Of a DNA stretch of 64,000 nucleotides, positions 1 through 10,199 are shown piece after piece. Origin of the DNA: Sophora flavescens. Taxonomy: Eukaryota > Streptophyta > Magnoliopsida > Fabales > Fabaceae. The stretch's first letter is position 1; the number at the start of each line of letters is the position of its first letter. The DNA is taken from the NCBI GenBank assembly GCA_030762895.1, contig CM061064.1:239535086-239599085 (forward strand). Direction: 5' to 3'. The notes under the pieces were generated by a model that was given only the letters and a program-made list of their open reading frames with translations, made no database searches and had not been told where the DNA came from. Made by a program: the position numbers and the translations under genes.

Positions 1-288
1 TGTTACATTGAGGTCATTGTTTGCAAGGGACATGGATAATAAAATACCTGTAAAATGGCAAAAGCAAATGGGACAACGACAGTCAGCATATATGAGAGAC
101 GTGGTCAGTCGGTCACACCGAGAGGAACAAAACAAAGAGTTTTTACGTTCTATTTTGAAGGGAAGGAGGGAGAATGAGAGTAGACTCGCATACAATTTTT
201 CTTGTAGAATTCAATAATAATATAAAAGACAATTGAGCCCTCAAGTAAGGCTTGTCAAATTTTAGGACTGCATTTTAAAATACAATCG
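1..288. other. Left flank, no gene recognised
   Basis: The sequence to the left of the copia element contains one 69-codon plus-strand open frame (8-217, rich in Arg, Lys, Glu and Ser). It has no motif I recognise. It could be the tail of an older element or chance. The last five bases (AATCG, 284-288) are the left target-site duplication of the copia insertion. Confidence 0.4.
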
Positions 289-1035
289 TGTGAGATATTT
301 CCAAAATAAATGTTTGAGATATTGCTTGACATTAATGGTTAAATAAAATTAATGGCTGCTATCTTGTATACATGGATGCAACGGTTTAGTGGTAAGTCCT
401 TGGTTGGATATCCATTCTGTCGCGGGTTCAACACTCACCCGATGCCATTTTGAACTATTAATTTTTGACAGTTTTAATTTATAACGTTTAAATTGGAAAA
501 AGTGCCTCATGAGTATTCGAACTCGAAAATGCAAGGTAGATGGACACACCCGCTAGCCACTAAGCCAACAGCTATATTGTGTCATTTATTGATCGTTAAT
601 GGTATTTAACTGTTATATTTGACTGTTGGTTAAACACTTGGAGAGTTGCTTTCTTTCACCAAGTGGCATGAGTTGGTCTATAAATAGAACCATCTGCATG
701 CAGAAGAGACATACAAAAATCTCATAATTTTCCAAACCAATATTCACTCCAAATCACCTACTTTTCTCCCTTGTGCGCAGAGAGAGTTAGGAAGACTATT
801 GTTCTGTAAACTGCCATTGACGATACGCTTGGTTTAGGGTGTGCAAACCAAACCAAGGTTACTCCATTGTATCCTGAAGGGGATTCGCCGGTTTTACCTG
901 TTGCATCCAATCTACGAGGAGAGATTGGTGGGGGCGAATCGAACCTAAAGCCTAGTGTTCCTACACGCCTTGGATATTGCGCATTACCATTGTTTTCTTC
1001 TTCTTTGTTGCAGACCAGACCCCATTTTTCTAACA
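289..1035 (+). repeat. 5' LTR of the copia element
   Basis: This 747-bp LTR runs from TGTGAG to TAACA. It contains CTATAAATAGAACC near 680-693, a good TATA box for the Pol II transcript. Upstream of it lie two tRNA-like A/B-box pairs in convergent orientation, described separately. Short minus-strand open frames inside it recur in the 3' LTR and are not genes. Confidence 0.93.
378..567. promoter_or_regulatory. Convergent tRNA-like Pol III promoter modules in the 5' LTR
   Basis: On the plus strand an A-box-like GGTTTAGTGGTAAG (383-396) is followed about 30 bases later by a B-box-like GGGTTCAACACTC (424-436). On the minus strand, TGGCTTAGTGGCTAG (567-553) is followed by GAGTTCGAATACTC (524-511). 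The two modules face each other across an AT-rich spacer. The matches to the internal promoter boxes of tRNA genes and tRNA-derived SINEs are visible in the sequence. Transcription by Pol III is inference. Neither module folds into an obvious complete tRNA. Confidence 0.6.
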
Positions 1036-1108
1036 ATCTTTAGGTTCGATTCTCATTTTATAAAAATGGTTTCAACATTGAGGGAGATGACATTTTGACA
1101 TTGTCAAA

Positions 1109-1186
1109 GTGGAGAGGTTCGAGGGTGAAAACTCCACTCGTTGGGAGAAAGTGATGCATGGTCTTTTTACAAGCAAGGAGAGATGA
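1109..1186 (+). pseudogene. Copia gag N-terminal remnant
   Basis: A short open stretch reads VERFEGENSTRWEKVMHG and onward before a TGA at 1184. The pattern 'F-[DE]-G-x-N-x-x-x-W' is typical of the start of plant copia Gag (retrotran_gag / UBN2-like) proteins. It sits just inside the 5' LTR, where gag should start. The rest of Gag, including any zinc knuckle, is not recognisable downstream, so most of gag is lost or decayed. Confidence 0.55.
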
Positions 1187-2389
1187 GTACTCACATGCTT
1201 CATCAAAAATGTTTATTTTTTGACCATGGTGAAAGGTACACAATTACTTTCATGATTATGTTATACTTGGTATTCTAAATACATTGTGTACAATCATAAA
1301 GGCATTCTTTATTTATGTTAAAATTAACATGTGGTAACAGAACCTTATATGCATGATTTAGAATAAAATCAAGTATGTGAATTTTGATGAACATGAATAT
1401 GTTTGGTTGATTATGCATGCAAGTATGTTGCTCTATTTTGATAGAATAGTCTAATATATGAATGATTATATCATGTGCATGCATCAGTGGATTTGATCCA
1501 TGTAAGAACTAATTATTTTAGAGTTGACAATCTTATATTATGAATGCATGAATTTCTGAATATAAGATGGGGATTGTTTCTTGCCTTTGTAGAAATTAGA
1601 AATGTTTGGATGTGTTTTTTGGATTGTTCTAAGTTGTCAAAAGACATGAATGTTAATGGAGGAAAGAGGTCATTAGATGATGGCTTTCATCATGAAAATC
1701 ATTAAATTTATTTTAGAACATGTTTGAAAATGAATCCAAGATATAGAAATAATGAAAACAAGTTTAGATTGTGATTGAATGACCAGAAATGGTGTGGGTC
1801 ATGAATGGGTCTTGTGAACCCGGTTATCTGCAAAATTGGCCTGATAGTTCTGGCTGGCAGAGGGAGATGTCCCAAAAGTTGCGTCTGTTTACGGTCAAAT
1901 AAATATAACGGTGAAACATTGTAATCAAATGATACATCGGCCTGGCGACAACTGCTTGTTTACAAAAGTCTCTTGGTGCGAGTTCGAATCTGCAGTTTGT
2001 CTTTTGAAAAACATTTTCTACAGTTTTTGTTTAGAAAACAGATTTAAAATTAAAACTTACGGCCAGAGGGATTCAAACTTGTAACTCGGTAGTTGAGTGC
2101 AGATGCGCTAACCGCTGGGCTGTTGTCTGTTATTTAACGGTGTGTGTTTTCCTTTTATTTAATATATGTTTTAAGTGCTGCAGTTATGGTTTAAAAACTC
2201 ATTGTTAATTCCATGTTAGTAATACTTAAAAATATGAACGTATGTTCAATTACCCAGAAACTTTGATAATTATATTATGTATATATGTTATTATATAGTG
2301 TGGGTAAATTGAAATTGTTTGTCATAGTCCATTTACTAAATGCTTTGGGAGTTATACAAATAGGATAATTCTATAACCCTAGTTACTCT
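1187..2389. other. Non-coding interior of the copia element, with a third tRNA-like module pair
   Basis: No protein-coding similarity is visible here. Between 1941 and 2128 there is a pair resembling the LTR modules: a plus-strand B-box-like GAGTTCGAATCTG near 1980-1992, with a weak A box upstream, and a strong minus-strand pair, AGCCCAGCGGTTAGCGC (2121-2105) followed by AGTTTGAATCCCT (2079-2067). The spacer between them is AT-rich, as in the LTR. It may be an independent SINE-like insertion or a diverged copy of the LTR module. Confidence 0.5.
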
Positions 2390-4498
2390 GAATCTACTAG
2401 AATAGTCGACCAAACAAATTACACCTTATTCCCCACAACAAATTGTATAGCTGAAAAAGGAAAAATAGGATATTAGAAGAAATGGTAAATACCATGTTAT
2501 CCTATGATGGTCTAGCAAATTGATATTGGGAACAAGCCATGTTGAAGGCTTGTTGGATGGTAAATAGGTTTCCAAACAATGGAACAAGATAACCCCATAT
2601 GAGCTCTGAAAATAGAAAAGCCCATGCTCAAATTTTTCAAAGTTTGAGGATTGGAGGGCAATAATAAAAGTTCTTGAACCAGAAGAAACAAATTATGTGA
2701 AAGGGGAATTGAATGTGTGTTCCCGGGCTATGCTAAAATTAGCAAAACATATAGATTCATGGTTATAGAATCTAGAGACTTGTTCTGTTACTACAGTGAT
2801 TGAATATGGGAATCTAATATTTCAAGAAGATAGGTTTAACTCAATTCCAAGTCACATGGATAATGTTCATAGGAATGCACATAATCCGTAAATCAATGTA
2901 TCTAATAAAGATACTTTGGAAGGTTCAGAACTTAGGAGAAGTCAGAGAGGTAGAAAAGAGAAAACGTAGAGGCCACGATTTTTCATGTTCCTTGTTGAAG
3001 GAACAAGAGATTCCATAGACAGTTATGGACCAATCTATTATTATACAGAAAGTGATCCATAGACATTTGAAGAGGCAATAAAGTCTCAAGTTGTCACTTT
3101 CTGGAAGGAGACTATACAAGAATAAATGGACTCAATTAATGGGGAATAAAATGTGCAAAATTAGTAGACCTCCCACCTGGTTCCAAACCTATAGGTTGAA
3201 ATTGATTTTCAAAGGAAAACCAAGGTTGACGGAACCCTGGATAAGTTTAAGGCAAGTTTAGTTGCTAAGGACTTTACACAAAAGGAGGGTACTGACTATT
3301 TTGATACATATGCACTTGTGGCAACATGAAGGGTTTGTGTTTAATAGTCAAGAAAAGAAAGTGTGTAAATTGAAGAAGTCGTTGTATGGACTAAAACAAG
3401 TTCCTAAGCAATGGCATGAAAAGTTTGATCAAGTTGTGCTAGCTAATGGATATAAAATAAATAAATCTGACAAGTGTATTTAAAGTAAATTCCATGGAGG
3501 AAAATAGGACATGATTTGCCTATATGTTGATGATATATTAATATTTGGTACTGATCTAGATTAGGTAGAAGAAACCGATAGGTTATTATCTCGAAATTTT
3601 GACATGAGAGGCTTAGGGGTAGCTGGTGTGATTCTAGGAATTAGAATAATAAGAGATGGTGAGAATGTAGATTTACCCCAATCTCACTATGTAGAAAGGG
3701 TATTAAAGAAATTTAATCACTTTAATTGTCAACCTATCACTACTCCCTATGATCATAGCATTAATTTAGTACCAAGCAAAGGTAGTCTAGTAGCACAACT
3801 TGAATACTCAAAAGTAATTAAGATGTTTAATGTATGCCATGACATGTACCCGGCCAAACATTGCATATGTTGTAGGGAGACTAAGTAGGTATACAGGTAA
3901 TCCAAGAAAAGACCATTGACATATTGTCTGAAGAGTATTGAAATACTTGAGGGGGACAATGAACTATAGTTTGAACTATAATGGTTATCCTTTGGTATTA
4001 GAAGGATACACATATGCCAATTGGGTGAATTATACAGAAGACCATGCTTCAACAAGCGGTTGGGTCTTCACATTTGGTGGGGGTGTTATTTCTTGAGGTT
4101 TCAAGAAATAAAATGACATTGTCGGTTCCACCATGGCTGCATAATTCATAGCATTGGCAGCATTTAACAAAGAGATTAAATGGCTTAGAAACATGTTGTA
4201 TGAGATACCAATTTTAATGACGTCAGTATCCATACAATGGGATAGTCAGACAACACTATCAAGGGCATATAGCCAAGTTTATAATGGAAAGTCCAGGAAC
4301 ATTGGACTAAGACAAAGTTATGTCAAGGAACTAATTGCAAATGGAGTAATATCCAGGGTCTTTATAAGACGAAAAGAAATCTTGCATCCTTTGACGAAAG
4401 GATTGACAAGTGATATGATGTGGAAAAACATCATTAGGGATGGGAATCAAGCCCATATCTACATGATCACCAATGGTGAAAACCCAACTCACACTTGA
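2390..4498 (+). pseudogene. Copia pol remnant: integrase, reverse transcriptase, RNase H
   Basis: Decayed copia polyprotein with many stops and frame changes. 2440-2640 matches the end of the integrase core in pieces (NCIAEKGK; TPYEL). 2720-2790 reads FPGYAKISKTYRFMVIES, typical of the linker after integrase. 3165-3480 is reverse transcriptase, including KLKKSLYGLKQVPKQWHEKF. 3512-3550 encodes ICLYVDDILIFG, which carries the catalytic YVDD. 3604-3760 continues reverse transcriptase (VILGIRI, SHYVERVLKKFN). 4125-4498 is the RNase H end, with STMAA, an internal stop, FIALAAFNKEIKWLRNML, then IGLRQSYVKELIANGVI and HPLTKGL. The domain order identifies the lineage as Ty1/copia. No part is functional. 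Confidence 0.88.
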
Positions 4499-4920
4499 GT
4501 AGCATCAAGTCTTGAGTTCAATGTGGCCAAAGTACACTATGAGAGTGATTGCAAGTACTTGACGAATAGATACATCCCAAGGTTTAAAAGTACTTGGATA
4601 CCATAAGGACAAAAGGAAAAGGGTGAGAGTGAAGTGTGGTCGCTTCTTAGAGTTGGGCTTGACTCTGTAAGCTCTCATGAAAAGGATACACGACACATGG
4701 CCTTACCAAATGTGTCACACTACCACGTCGTTCAATGGTACCGAGATTTCATGTGTAAGTCATGCACGCTTGTACTAATGAATATTTGGTTCAAAGCTTG
4801 TCTACCAAATTATTCGGGGATGAGTGAAACCCATGGCTTACTAAGCAAAGGTTCAAATCTCCAAGATACCTTTGTCTGAAAACATGTGATTTCCGGAATA
4901 ATGGGATTTGGATTTATTTT

Positions 4921-4936
4921 AAAAATGGTGGGGGAT
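4921..4936 (+). promoter_or_regulatory. Polypurine tract of the copia element
   Basis: The run AAAAATGGTGGGGGAT lies directly before the 3' LTR. This is the expected place and composition for the plus-strand primer of reverse transcription. Confidence 0.8.
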
Positions 4937-5683
4937 TGTGAGATATTTCCAAAATAAATGTTTGAAATATTGCTTGACATTAATGGTTAAATAAAATTAA
5001 CGGCTGCTATCTTGCATACATGGATGCAACGGTTCGGTGGTAAGTCCTTGGTTGGATATTCAATATGTCGCGGGTTCGATACTCACCTGATGCCATTTTG
5101 AACTATTAATTTTTGACAGTTTTAATTTATAACGTTTAAATTGGAAAAAGTGTCTCGTGAGGATTCGAACTCGGAAATGCAAGGTAGATGGACACACCCA
5201 CTAGCCACTAAGCCAACGGCTATATTGTGTCATTTATTAATCGTTAATGGTATTTAACTGTTATATTTGACTGTTGGTTAAACACTTGGAGAGTTGCTTT
5301 CTTTCACCAAGTGGCATGAGTTGGTCTATAAATAGAACCATCTTCATGTAGAAGAGACATACGAAAATCTCATAATTTCCAAAACCATTCTTCACTCCAA
5401 ATCACCTTCTTTTCTCCCTTGTGCGTAGAGAGAGTTAGGAAGACTATTGTTCTGTAAACTGCCATTGACGATACGCTTGGTTTAGGGTGTGCAAACCAAA
5501 CCAAGGTTACTCCATTGTATCCTGAAGGGGATTCGCCGGTTTTACCTGTTGCATCCAATCTACAAGGAGAGATTGGTGGGGGCGAATCGAGCCTAAAGCC
5601 TAGTGTTCATACATGCCTTGGAGATTGCGCATTACCATTGTTTTCTTCTTCTTTGTTGCAGACCAGACCCCATTTTTCTAACA
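4937..5683 (+). repeat. 3' LTR of the copia element
   Basis: This 747-bp copy has the same length as the 5' LTR. The plus-strand module (GGTTCGGTGGTAAG at 5031-5044; GGGTTCGATACTC at 5072-5084) has a B box closer to consensus than in the 5' LTR. The minus-strand module is at 5215-5159. Both tRNA-like pairs are retained in each LTR. The TATA box is near 5328-5341. A perfect TSD copy (AATCG) follows at 5684-5688. Confidence 0.93.
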
Positions 5684-5688
5684 AATCG

Positions 5689-6406
5689 GATCCTCAAGTA
5701 AAAAATTTTACTATATAAATTTTTATTTTAATATATATATTTATAAATATACACTAAATGGGGCTAAGTATAAACGAAAAAATTGGTGCCCCAGCAAAAA
5801 GGTCTTTTACAGTTGCACCACCAATCATGCTCGGGGCCAGCACTTAAACACGGTAGCCGCATATAACACGTTTCCCCTCCCCACTCTTTCTTTCTTCTTT
5901 GTTTCTTCTATTTTCTTTTCTTTTCTTTTACATTTCTTCAGTGCAATATCTCAGCTTTGCGTTTGAGGGTGCTATTGTGGGGGAGGCGGTCCATGTGAGG
6001 GTTCTATTTAGGGGGAAGCGGAGGTCGTGGAGGGAGGAGCGGAGGGCGGAGTAGGCGGCGCGGACTTCTGGGGGGCGGAGGGAAGGGTGGTCGAAGGGGG
6101 AGAGTAGAGCTATTGGGTCTTCAAAAACGGTGTCGCGGTTCGTTGTGGAATGAGGCGGTGGAGGACGGGGGGTCGAAGAGGGAAGGGAATGGTGGCGGTG
6201 AAGCGGCATCGTTTCTCTACTTTCTGAAAGGTAATCGTTTAAGGATCTCGTCCAGGTTTTGGAATTTTACTGAATGTTTTTTCAATTTTCATACATCATT
6301 TTGTTTTACAAACTTTTCTCAAGTTCTTAACTTCTGTCTTCTCTTTCACGTTTGCTCTTCACAATTCTTATTTCTCATCCTTAGTTGTTATTTGATATTT
6401 AATGTA
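5689..6406. other. Intergenic stretch with a possible GC-rich exon fragment
   Basis: The first 240 bases are AT-rich. From 5928 to 6209 the sequence becomes GC-rich, and the minus strand has a 93-codon open frame beginning at an ATG (MPLHRHHSLPSSTPRPPPPH) with proline- and serine-rich composition. The same region has a splice-donor-like AAAG/GTAATC at 6227-6236 on the plus strand. I do not recognise the protein. The abrupt composition change suggests a captured or relic exon rather than chance, but the strand is uncertain. Confidence 0.25.
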
Positions 6407-6877
6407 GGGTTGGGCTAAGGTGTATCACCCATATTTTGCACTACCCACTACACCACCCATATATGGCAAATTTTGGACCAATCAAATTGCCACATGGGTT
6501 TGGTTAAAATTTCAAACTTTCTAGTTAACTGTAGTTATGAATACAATATATTGTAATACAATATATGTACTCTTTGTATTCGCAAATTTAACCCATATTA
6601 AAATAATGTTTTTTAATTATATTGTAAAATAATAATTTAATATGAATTAAAATAATGTTGGTTGTCAATAATATTTTGTAATATAATTATTTTTTTTAAT
6701 CAAAAAATATTATTTTAATATGAGTTAAATTTGTGAATACAAAAAGCATATACATTATACTACAATATACTGTATTCATATAGTTTGACTGCAATATAAT
6801 ACAACTAGAAGCAATTTTGCCACATGGGTAGTATAGTGGGTGGTGTAAAATGTGGGTGGTGCATCATAGCCCAACCC
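6407..6877. mobile_element. Mutator-type MITE, copy 1
   Basis: A 471-bp AT-rich element with imperfect terminal inverted repeats: GGGTTGGGCTAAGGTGTATC at the left, and the reverse complement GGGTTGGGCTATGATGCACC at the right. It is flanked by a perfect 10-bp duplication ATTTAATGTA (6397-6406 and 6878-6887). The interior has no coding capacity. It resembles a second copy at 48270-48699. Duplications of 9-10 bp point to a Mutator-like transposase mobilising it in trans. Confidence 0.88.
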
Positions 6878-7328
6878 ATTTAATGTAACCTTAGATGCCT
6901 TCTGTTACACTAACTTATTGTGTTATTATACTGAAATAACTTAGAATTGATAGTGTTTTTGCCTTCTGTAGTTCTGTTACGCTTATAATGTTTAGTTTGA
7001 TTCTTTTGCTGCTTTTTTATTTTCATTTTTTGGTGATCATTTGGTTGATTGATAATTGTTATTATTTATGTGGATGTTTGCTATTCTGATGTGACTGTAA
7101 AAATATAGTCCAGTTGGTAAATGGGAGTGATTGGTTGGCTACTAATTTTTTTTTTTTGGAATCATTATTCTTTTTGGCCTATAAAATATGATGAGGTTGT
7201 AGTAAAATAAGAAGGTAGAAGGTAGAAGGTAGAAGGTAGAAGAACTATGATGTTTTTTTGTGTTTTGTTTTCTTCATTTCTCTCTCTGCTTTTGTACTAA
7301 AATCTTTATCTTATGAATATATTTTTGT

Positions 7329-7436
7329 TGTGGAGGCGGCGGCTTTCGTGGAAGGGGTGGTCCTCCTAGAGGTGGTGGACGGGGTGGTGGTTTCAGGGGA
7401 AGTGCAATTGCCGGTGGATTGAACAAAAATTACAGG
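7329..7436 (+). pseudogene. RGG-rich exon fragment (GAR1-like C-terminus)
   Basis: The plus strand encodes CGGGGFRGRGGPPRGGGRGG and continues GFRGSAIAGGLNKNY up to a splice-donor-like ACAG/GTTTTT at 7435. Gly-Arg-rich tracts of this form occur at the ends of nucleolar proteins such as plant GAR1 (H/ACA snoRNP) and at the start of fibrillarin. Here the tract is not joined to any recognisable RNA-binding or methyltransferase domain, and no start codon or clear acceptor precedes it. A piece of its end is duplicated at 7910-7966. It is probably a gene relic; the GAR1 assignment rests only on composition. Confidence 0.35.
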
Positions 7437-7966
7437 TTTTTTTTTTTCATCCCAATTTATATGCAAGTCTATTTTGTTTTGCACTAAATAAGAAAGCAAG
7501 CTGGCCCACACTTAATCTTCTCCAACACACTTCCACAGTTCAAAAAAACCCTCCATTTTCCCTGACCCTGCCTCTGTTCTCTCTGTGTCTTCCTCTCCCT
7601 AGGCAAAATTTCGAATTTCTTGGCCTTTTTCCTTTTATTATTATCAGCTTCTTATTTTCAGTTTAGATCTTCATCTATCTATCTATCTCTTCATCTACTT
7701 ATTTTCGGGTTTTCTTTCACTCAGCTCATTCTTTTTTCTTTTTTTTTTCATATGCTCTATCGGAGACTCTCTTGCCGGCACCGCTCCTCTTGCGGCAATC
7801 CATCAGGCTTCTGCCTCCCATGGCTTCTCTGTCTTCGTGGTGGTGGTGTCTATTTTCTGCATCTGTTTTAGAGTTTGTTTTGTCATTAGGTTCATCTAGG
7901 TTGGACCCAATTGTCGGTGGATTGAACAAAAATTGCAGTTTTTTTTTCATCCCGATTTATATGCAA
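7408..7966. repeat. Direct repeat pair of about 58 bp
   Basis: The segment from 7408 (ATTGCCGGTGGATTGAACAA, continuing through a T-run to ATATGCAAGT) recurs with few differences at 7910-7966. The repeat spans the end of the RGG exon and the start of its putative intron. In the second copy the donor-like GT is gone (TGCAGTTTTT). This suggests a local duplication or gene conversion in a decayed gene. Confidence 0.7.
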
Positions 7967-9173
7967 GTAGGATTATCTTTTAGTTTCGGGTTTCTGATAT
8001 CGCTTTTGACAAATATAGAAGCTAAATATGTTGTTTGTAAAAGGACGAAGCTGATGTGCCTATGACCACACTATAAAGCAAGATTTGCTACTTTATATAA
8101 TTGGACTCTTCATAATAAGCGCCAGAAAAAAGCCATATTATGTGCAGGGTGTGTGAGTTGTGATTTCTAACTTATTTTTCATATCTTTTTGCAGGTTGGC
8201 AATTGGACATGCATATTTTGATAGTGATGAATTTTATAAGAGGGCTGGAAAAAATTGATGGGTAAATGTTTTTCTCTTTTCTCTATCTTTTTAAAATGTT
8301 TTGCCATTATCTATGGGATAGAATAGAAAAATTAGAAATTGGCTAAAATTGTTTGACCAATGTATTCATTTGTTTTTTTTTTCTTTTTGCTGGACTTTGT
8401 TAAAATTTTCCATTTTATTTTGCTTCCGGACAATTATTTAGGAATTGAAATTGAATATGTGAAGTTTTTGTATTTGTGGATTGGGATTATTGGTTTCTCT
8501 GAAATGATATTTGAGGGAAGGATTAGATTTAGGGCTATTTTGACTTAAAGATCTAAAAGATAATACATGGGATTCCAAAAGTGGCTGGAGGATTGAATAG
8601 ACATGGGTTTGCATGAATTTAATATGTAGATTAGGCGAAAAGCACTTACAAAATTGGGTATGAACTAGGAGTTTAGGATTTGAGGTTTAATAAGTTTAAT
8701 GGTTTAATTGAGTTGTTGTTTGTGAGAAGGAATGGAAGGGAATTTGTCACAATGAGGTATTATTCAAGGTGGGACTTATTTTGGTGGCTTTGGTTTGCCA
8801 GGATCAGTTTAGGTTTATCATCAAGCACAATGCATTAGATAACCATCCACCTTGCTGCAAACTGTAGAGACACATTCTACTAAGGACATTGATGGAGGAT
8901 TGCCACCGTCCCCTGAAGCCTTTCTCCCTTCACATCTCTGCTAGCAGCTCCTTCTTTTGCATAACTAACATTCAGGTTAGAACATATCAAATATGTTATT
9001 GTTATTATTTTTGTTTTTTAATAATAATTTGTTATTACTAAATTATTGTTCGTTTGCAAACTCTATTATATTCCCTTTTTTTTTACGTATTGACACAATG
9101 GATGATCCCAGGTTTGGCTTTTAATGATCTTACTGTTGCTTGATATTGGATTTTTAACAAGATATAAGGAAAC
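7967..9173. other. AT-rich stretch without a recognisable gene
   Basis: Several T-rich tracts precede AG dinucleotides (for example TTTTTGCAG/GTTGGC near 8189), which look like intron ends, so this may be the body of a degraded gene. No exon with a recognisable product could be assembled. 8750-8960 is less AT-rich but has no open frame worth calling. Confidence 0.4.
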
Positions 9174-9600
9174 TGTTAGGATCCAATTGCAAGGTATGGG
9201 ACTTGAGTCCCACATCGGAAGTATAGGATTCCGGTGTGGGGTTTATATGGTCTTGGGCTCTCCAACTACAATAGCTAGCTTTTGTAGTGTGGTTCTCCCA
9301 AGGTTCGTATCAATTGGTATCAGAGCCTTCCACCATGTCTCTCGGCTGCAAATGTGCAGCGCGGGTAGTGACGCCGACATTGTAGTGTTTGCCTGGGACT
9401 AGCCAAAAGGCTAGTGCACAGCCAGCCCGCGTGGGCGCCGGGGCTGCGGAGCGTGGTGAGATGTTAGGATCCAATTGCAAGGTATGGGACTTGTGTCCCA
9501 CATCGGAAGTATGGGATTCTGGTGTGGGGTTTATATGGCTTTGGGCTCTCCAACTACAATAGCTAGCTTTTGTGGTGTGGTTCTCCCAAGGTTCGTATCA
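9174..9600 (+). mobile_element. TRIM element (terminal-repeat retrotransposon in miniature)
   Basis: Two 139-bp direct repeats (9174-9312 and 9462-9600) begin TGTTAGGATCC and end GTTCGTATCA. The first is followed two bases later by TGGTATCAGAGCC (9315-9327), a primer-binding site for initiator-Met tRNA. The interior is only about 150 bp and non-coding, which defines a TRIM. The repeats differ at roughly six positions. No clean 5-bp TSD is visible: GAAAC precedes the left repeat, but the right repeat is followed by ATTTGGTAGT. That sequence itself looks like the start of another interior (TTGGTA), and then the next element begins. Confidence 0.9.
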
Positions 9601-9846
9601 ATTTGGTAGTCGATAGGAATCAAATGCTATTACTATAGAAAATAGGGATATAATTCCCTGAAATACACTACAAGATTACAGAACTTTGAGGGTCCGCACC
9701 GCCCAAATGCCCTAAGGCCCCAATTCCACTCAATTCACAAGATATCCCTCTCTGAACCTCTACTCTTCTATTTATAGGCAACATGCCTTATTCCCTTAAT
9801 TACCTTCCTAACTAACCCACTAACCAATTAACAAACTACTTAACCA

Positions 9847-9876
9847 CCCCCCCCCCCCCCCCCCCAAAAAAAAAAA
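9847..9876. repeat. Homopolymer C19-A11 tract
   Basis: Nineteen C followed by eleven A on the plus strand. On the minus strand this is T11-G19 directly before the 3' LTR of the non-autonomous element, so the G-run probably descends from its polypurine tract and then expanded. Confidence 0.85.
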
Positions 9877-10199
9877 CTTTCACCTTGCCCTCAAGGTGAA
9901 TGACAAATGGTCTCTTAAGAATACTTTTCCTGGGTCCCACTGCTTGAAAAATGAGGATCCAACTGTTATTGTATGAAGCTGTCCACCAGGGTCCCATGTG
10001 GTTGCTTTTGTTTAATTTCCATGGAAACAATCAATGTCTCCTGACTATCTTCCTTCTGGACCAATTCAGTTATGGGTTGTAGCCCAAAAATGAAGGAACT
10101 TTTCCTATAGGGTAAGCCTTGGCCCAATAGGTCAGAAAAGGAGTTCCAGATGCAGAATCTTGAATCTTCTTGTGCCCAACTATTATGGACATTTCGGGC

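Larger units (their letters stand above)
289..5683 (+). mobile_element. Ty1/copia LTR retrotransposon, decayed, with TSD
   Basis: Two 747-bp direct terminal repeats (289-1035 and 4937-5683) both begin TGTGAGATATTT and end TTTCTAACA. They are flanked by a perfect 5-bp duplication AATCG (284-288 and 5684-5688), so this is one complete insertion. A purine-rich polypurine tract (4921-4936, ending GGTGGGGGAT) abuts the 3' LTR. The order of the pol pieces, integrase then reverse transcriptase then RNase H, is the copia order. No canonical initiator-Met primer-binding site (TGGTATCAGAGC) follows the 5' LTR; the sequence there starts ATCTTTAGGTTCGATTC, so priming may use another tRNA or an internal tRNA region. 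The LTRs differ at a few percent of positions by eye, and all coding parts have stops or frameshifts, so the element is old and cannot move by itself. Confidence 0.95.

Noticed and set aside
758..1036. Minus-strand ORF in the copia 5' LTR, repeated at 5370-5558
   Set aside because: It recurs only because the LTR is duplicated; the copies have different lengths and no known domain.
375..2130. True tRNA genes
   Set aside because: A and B boxes are present, but no complete cloverleaf with a 7-bp acceptor stem could be paired by eye.
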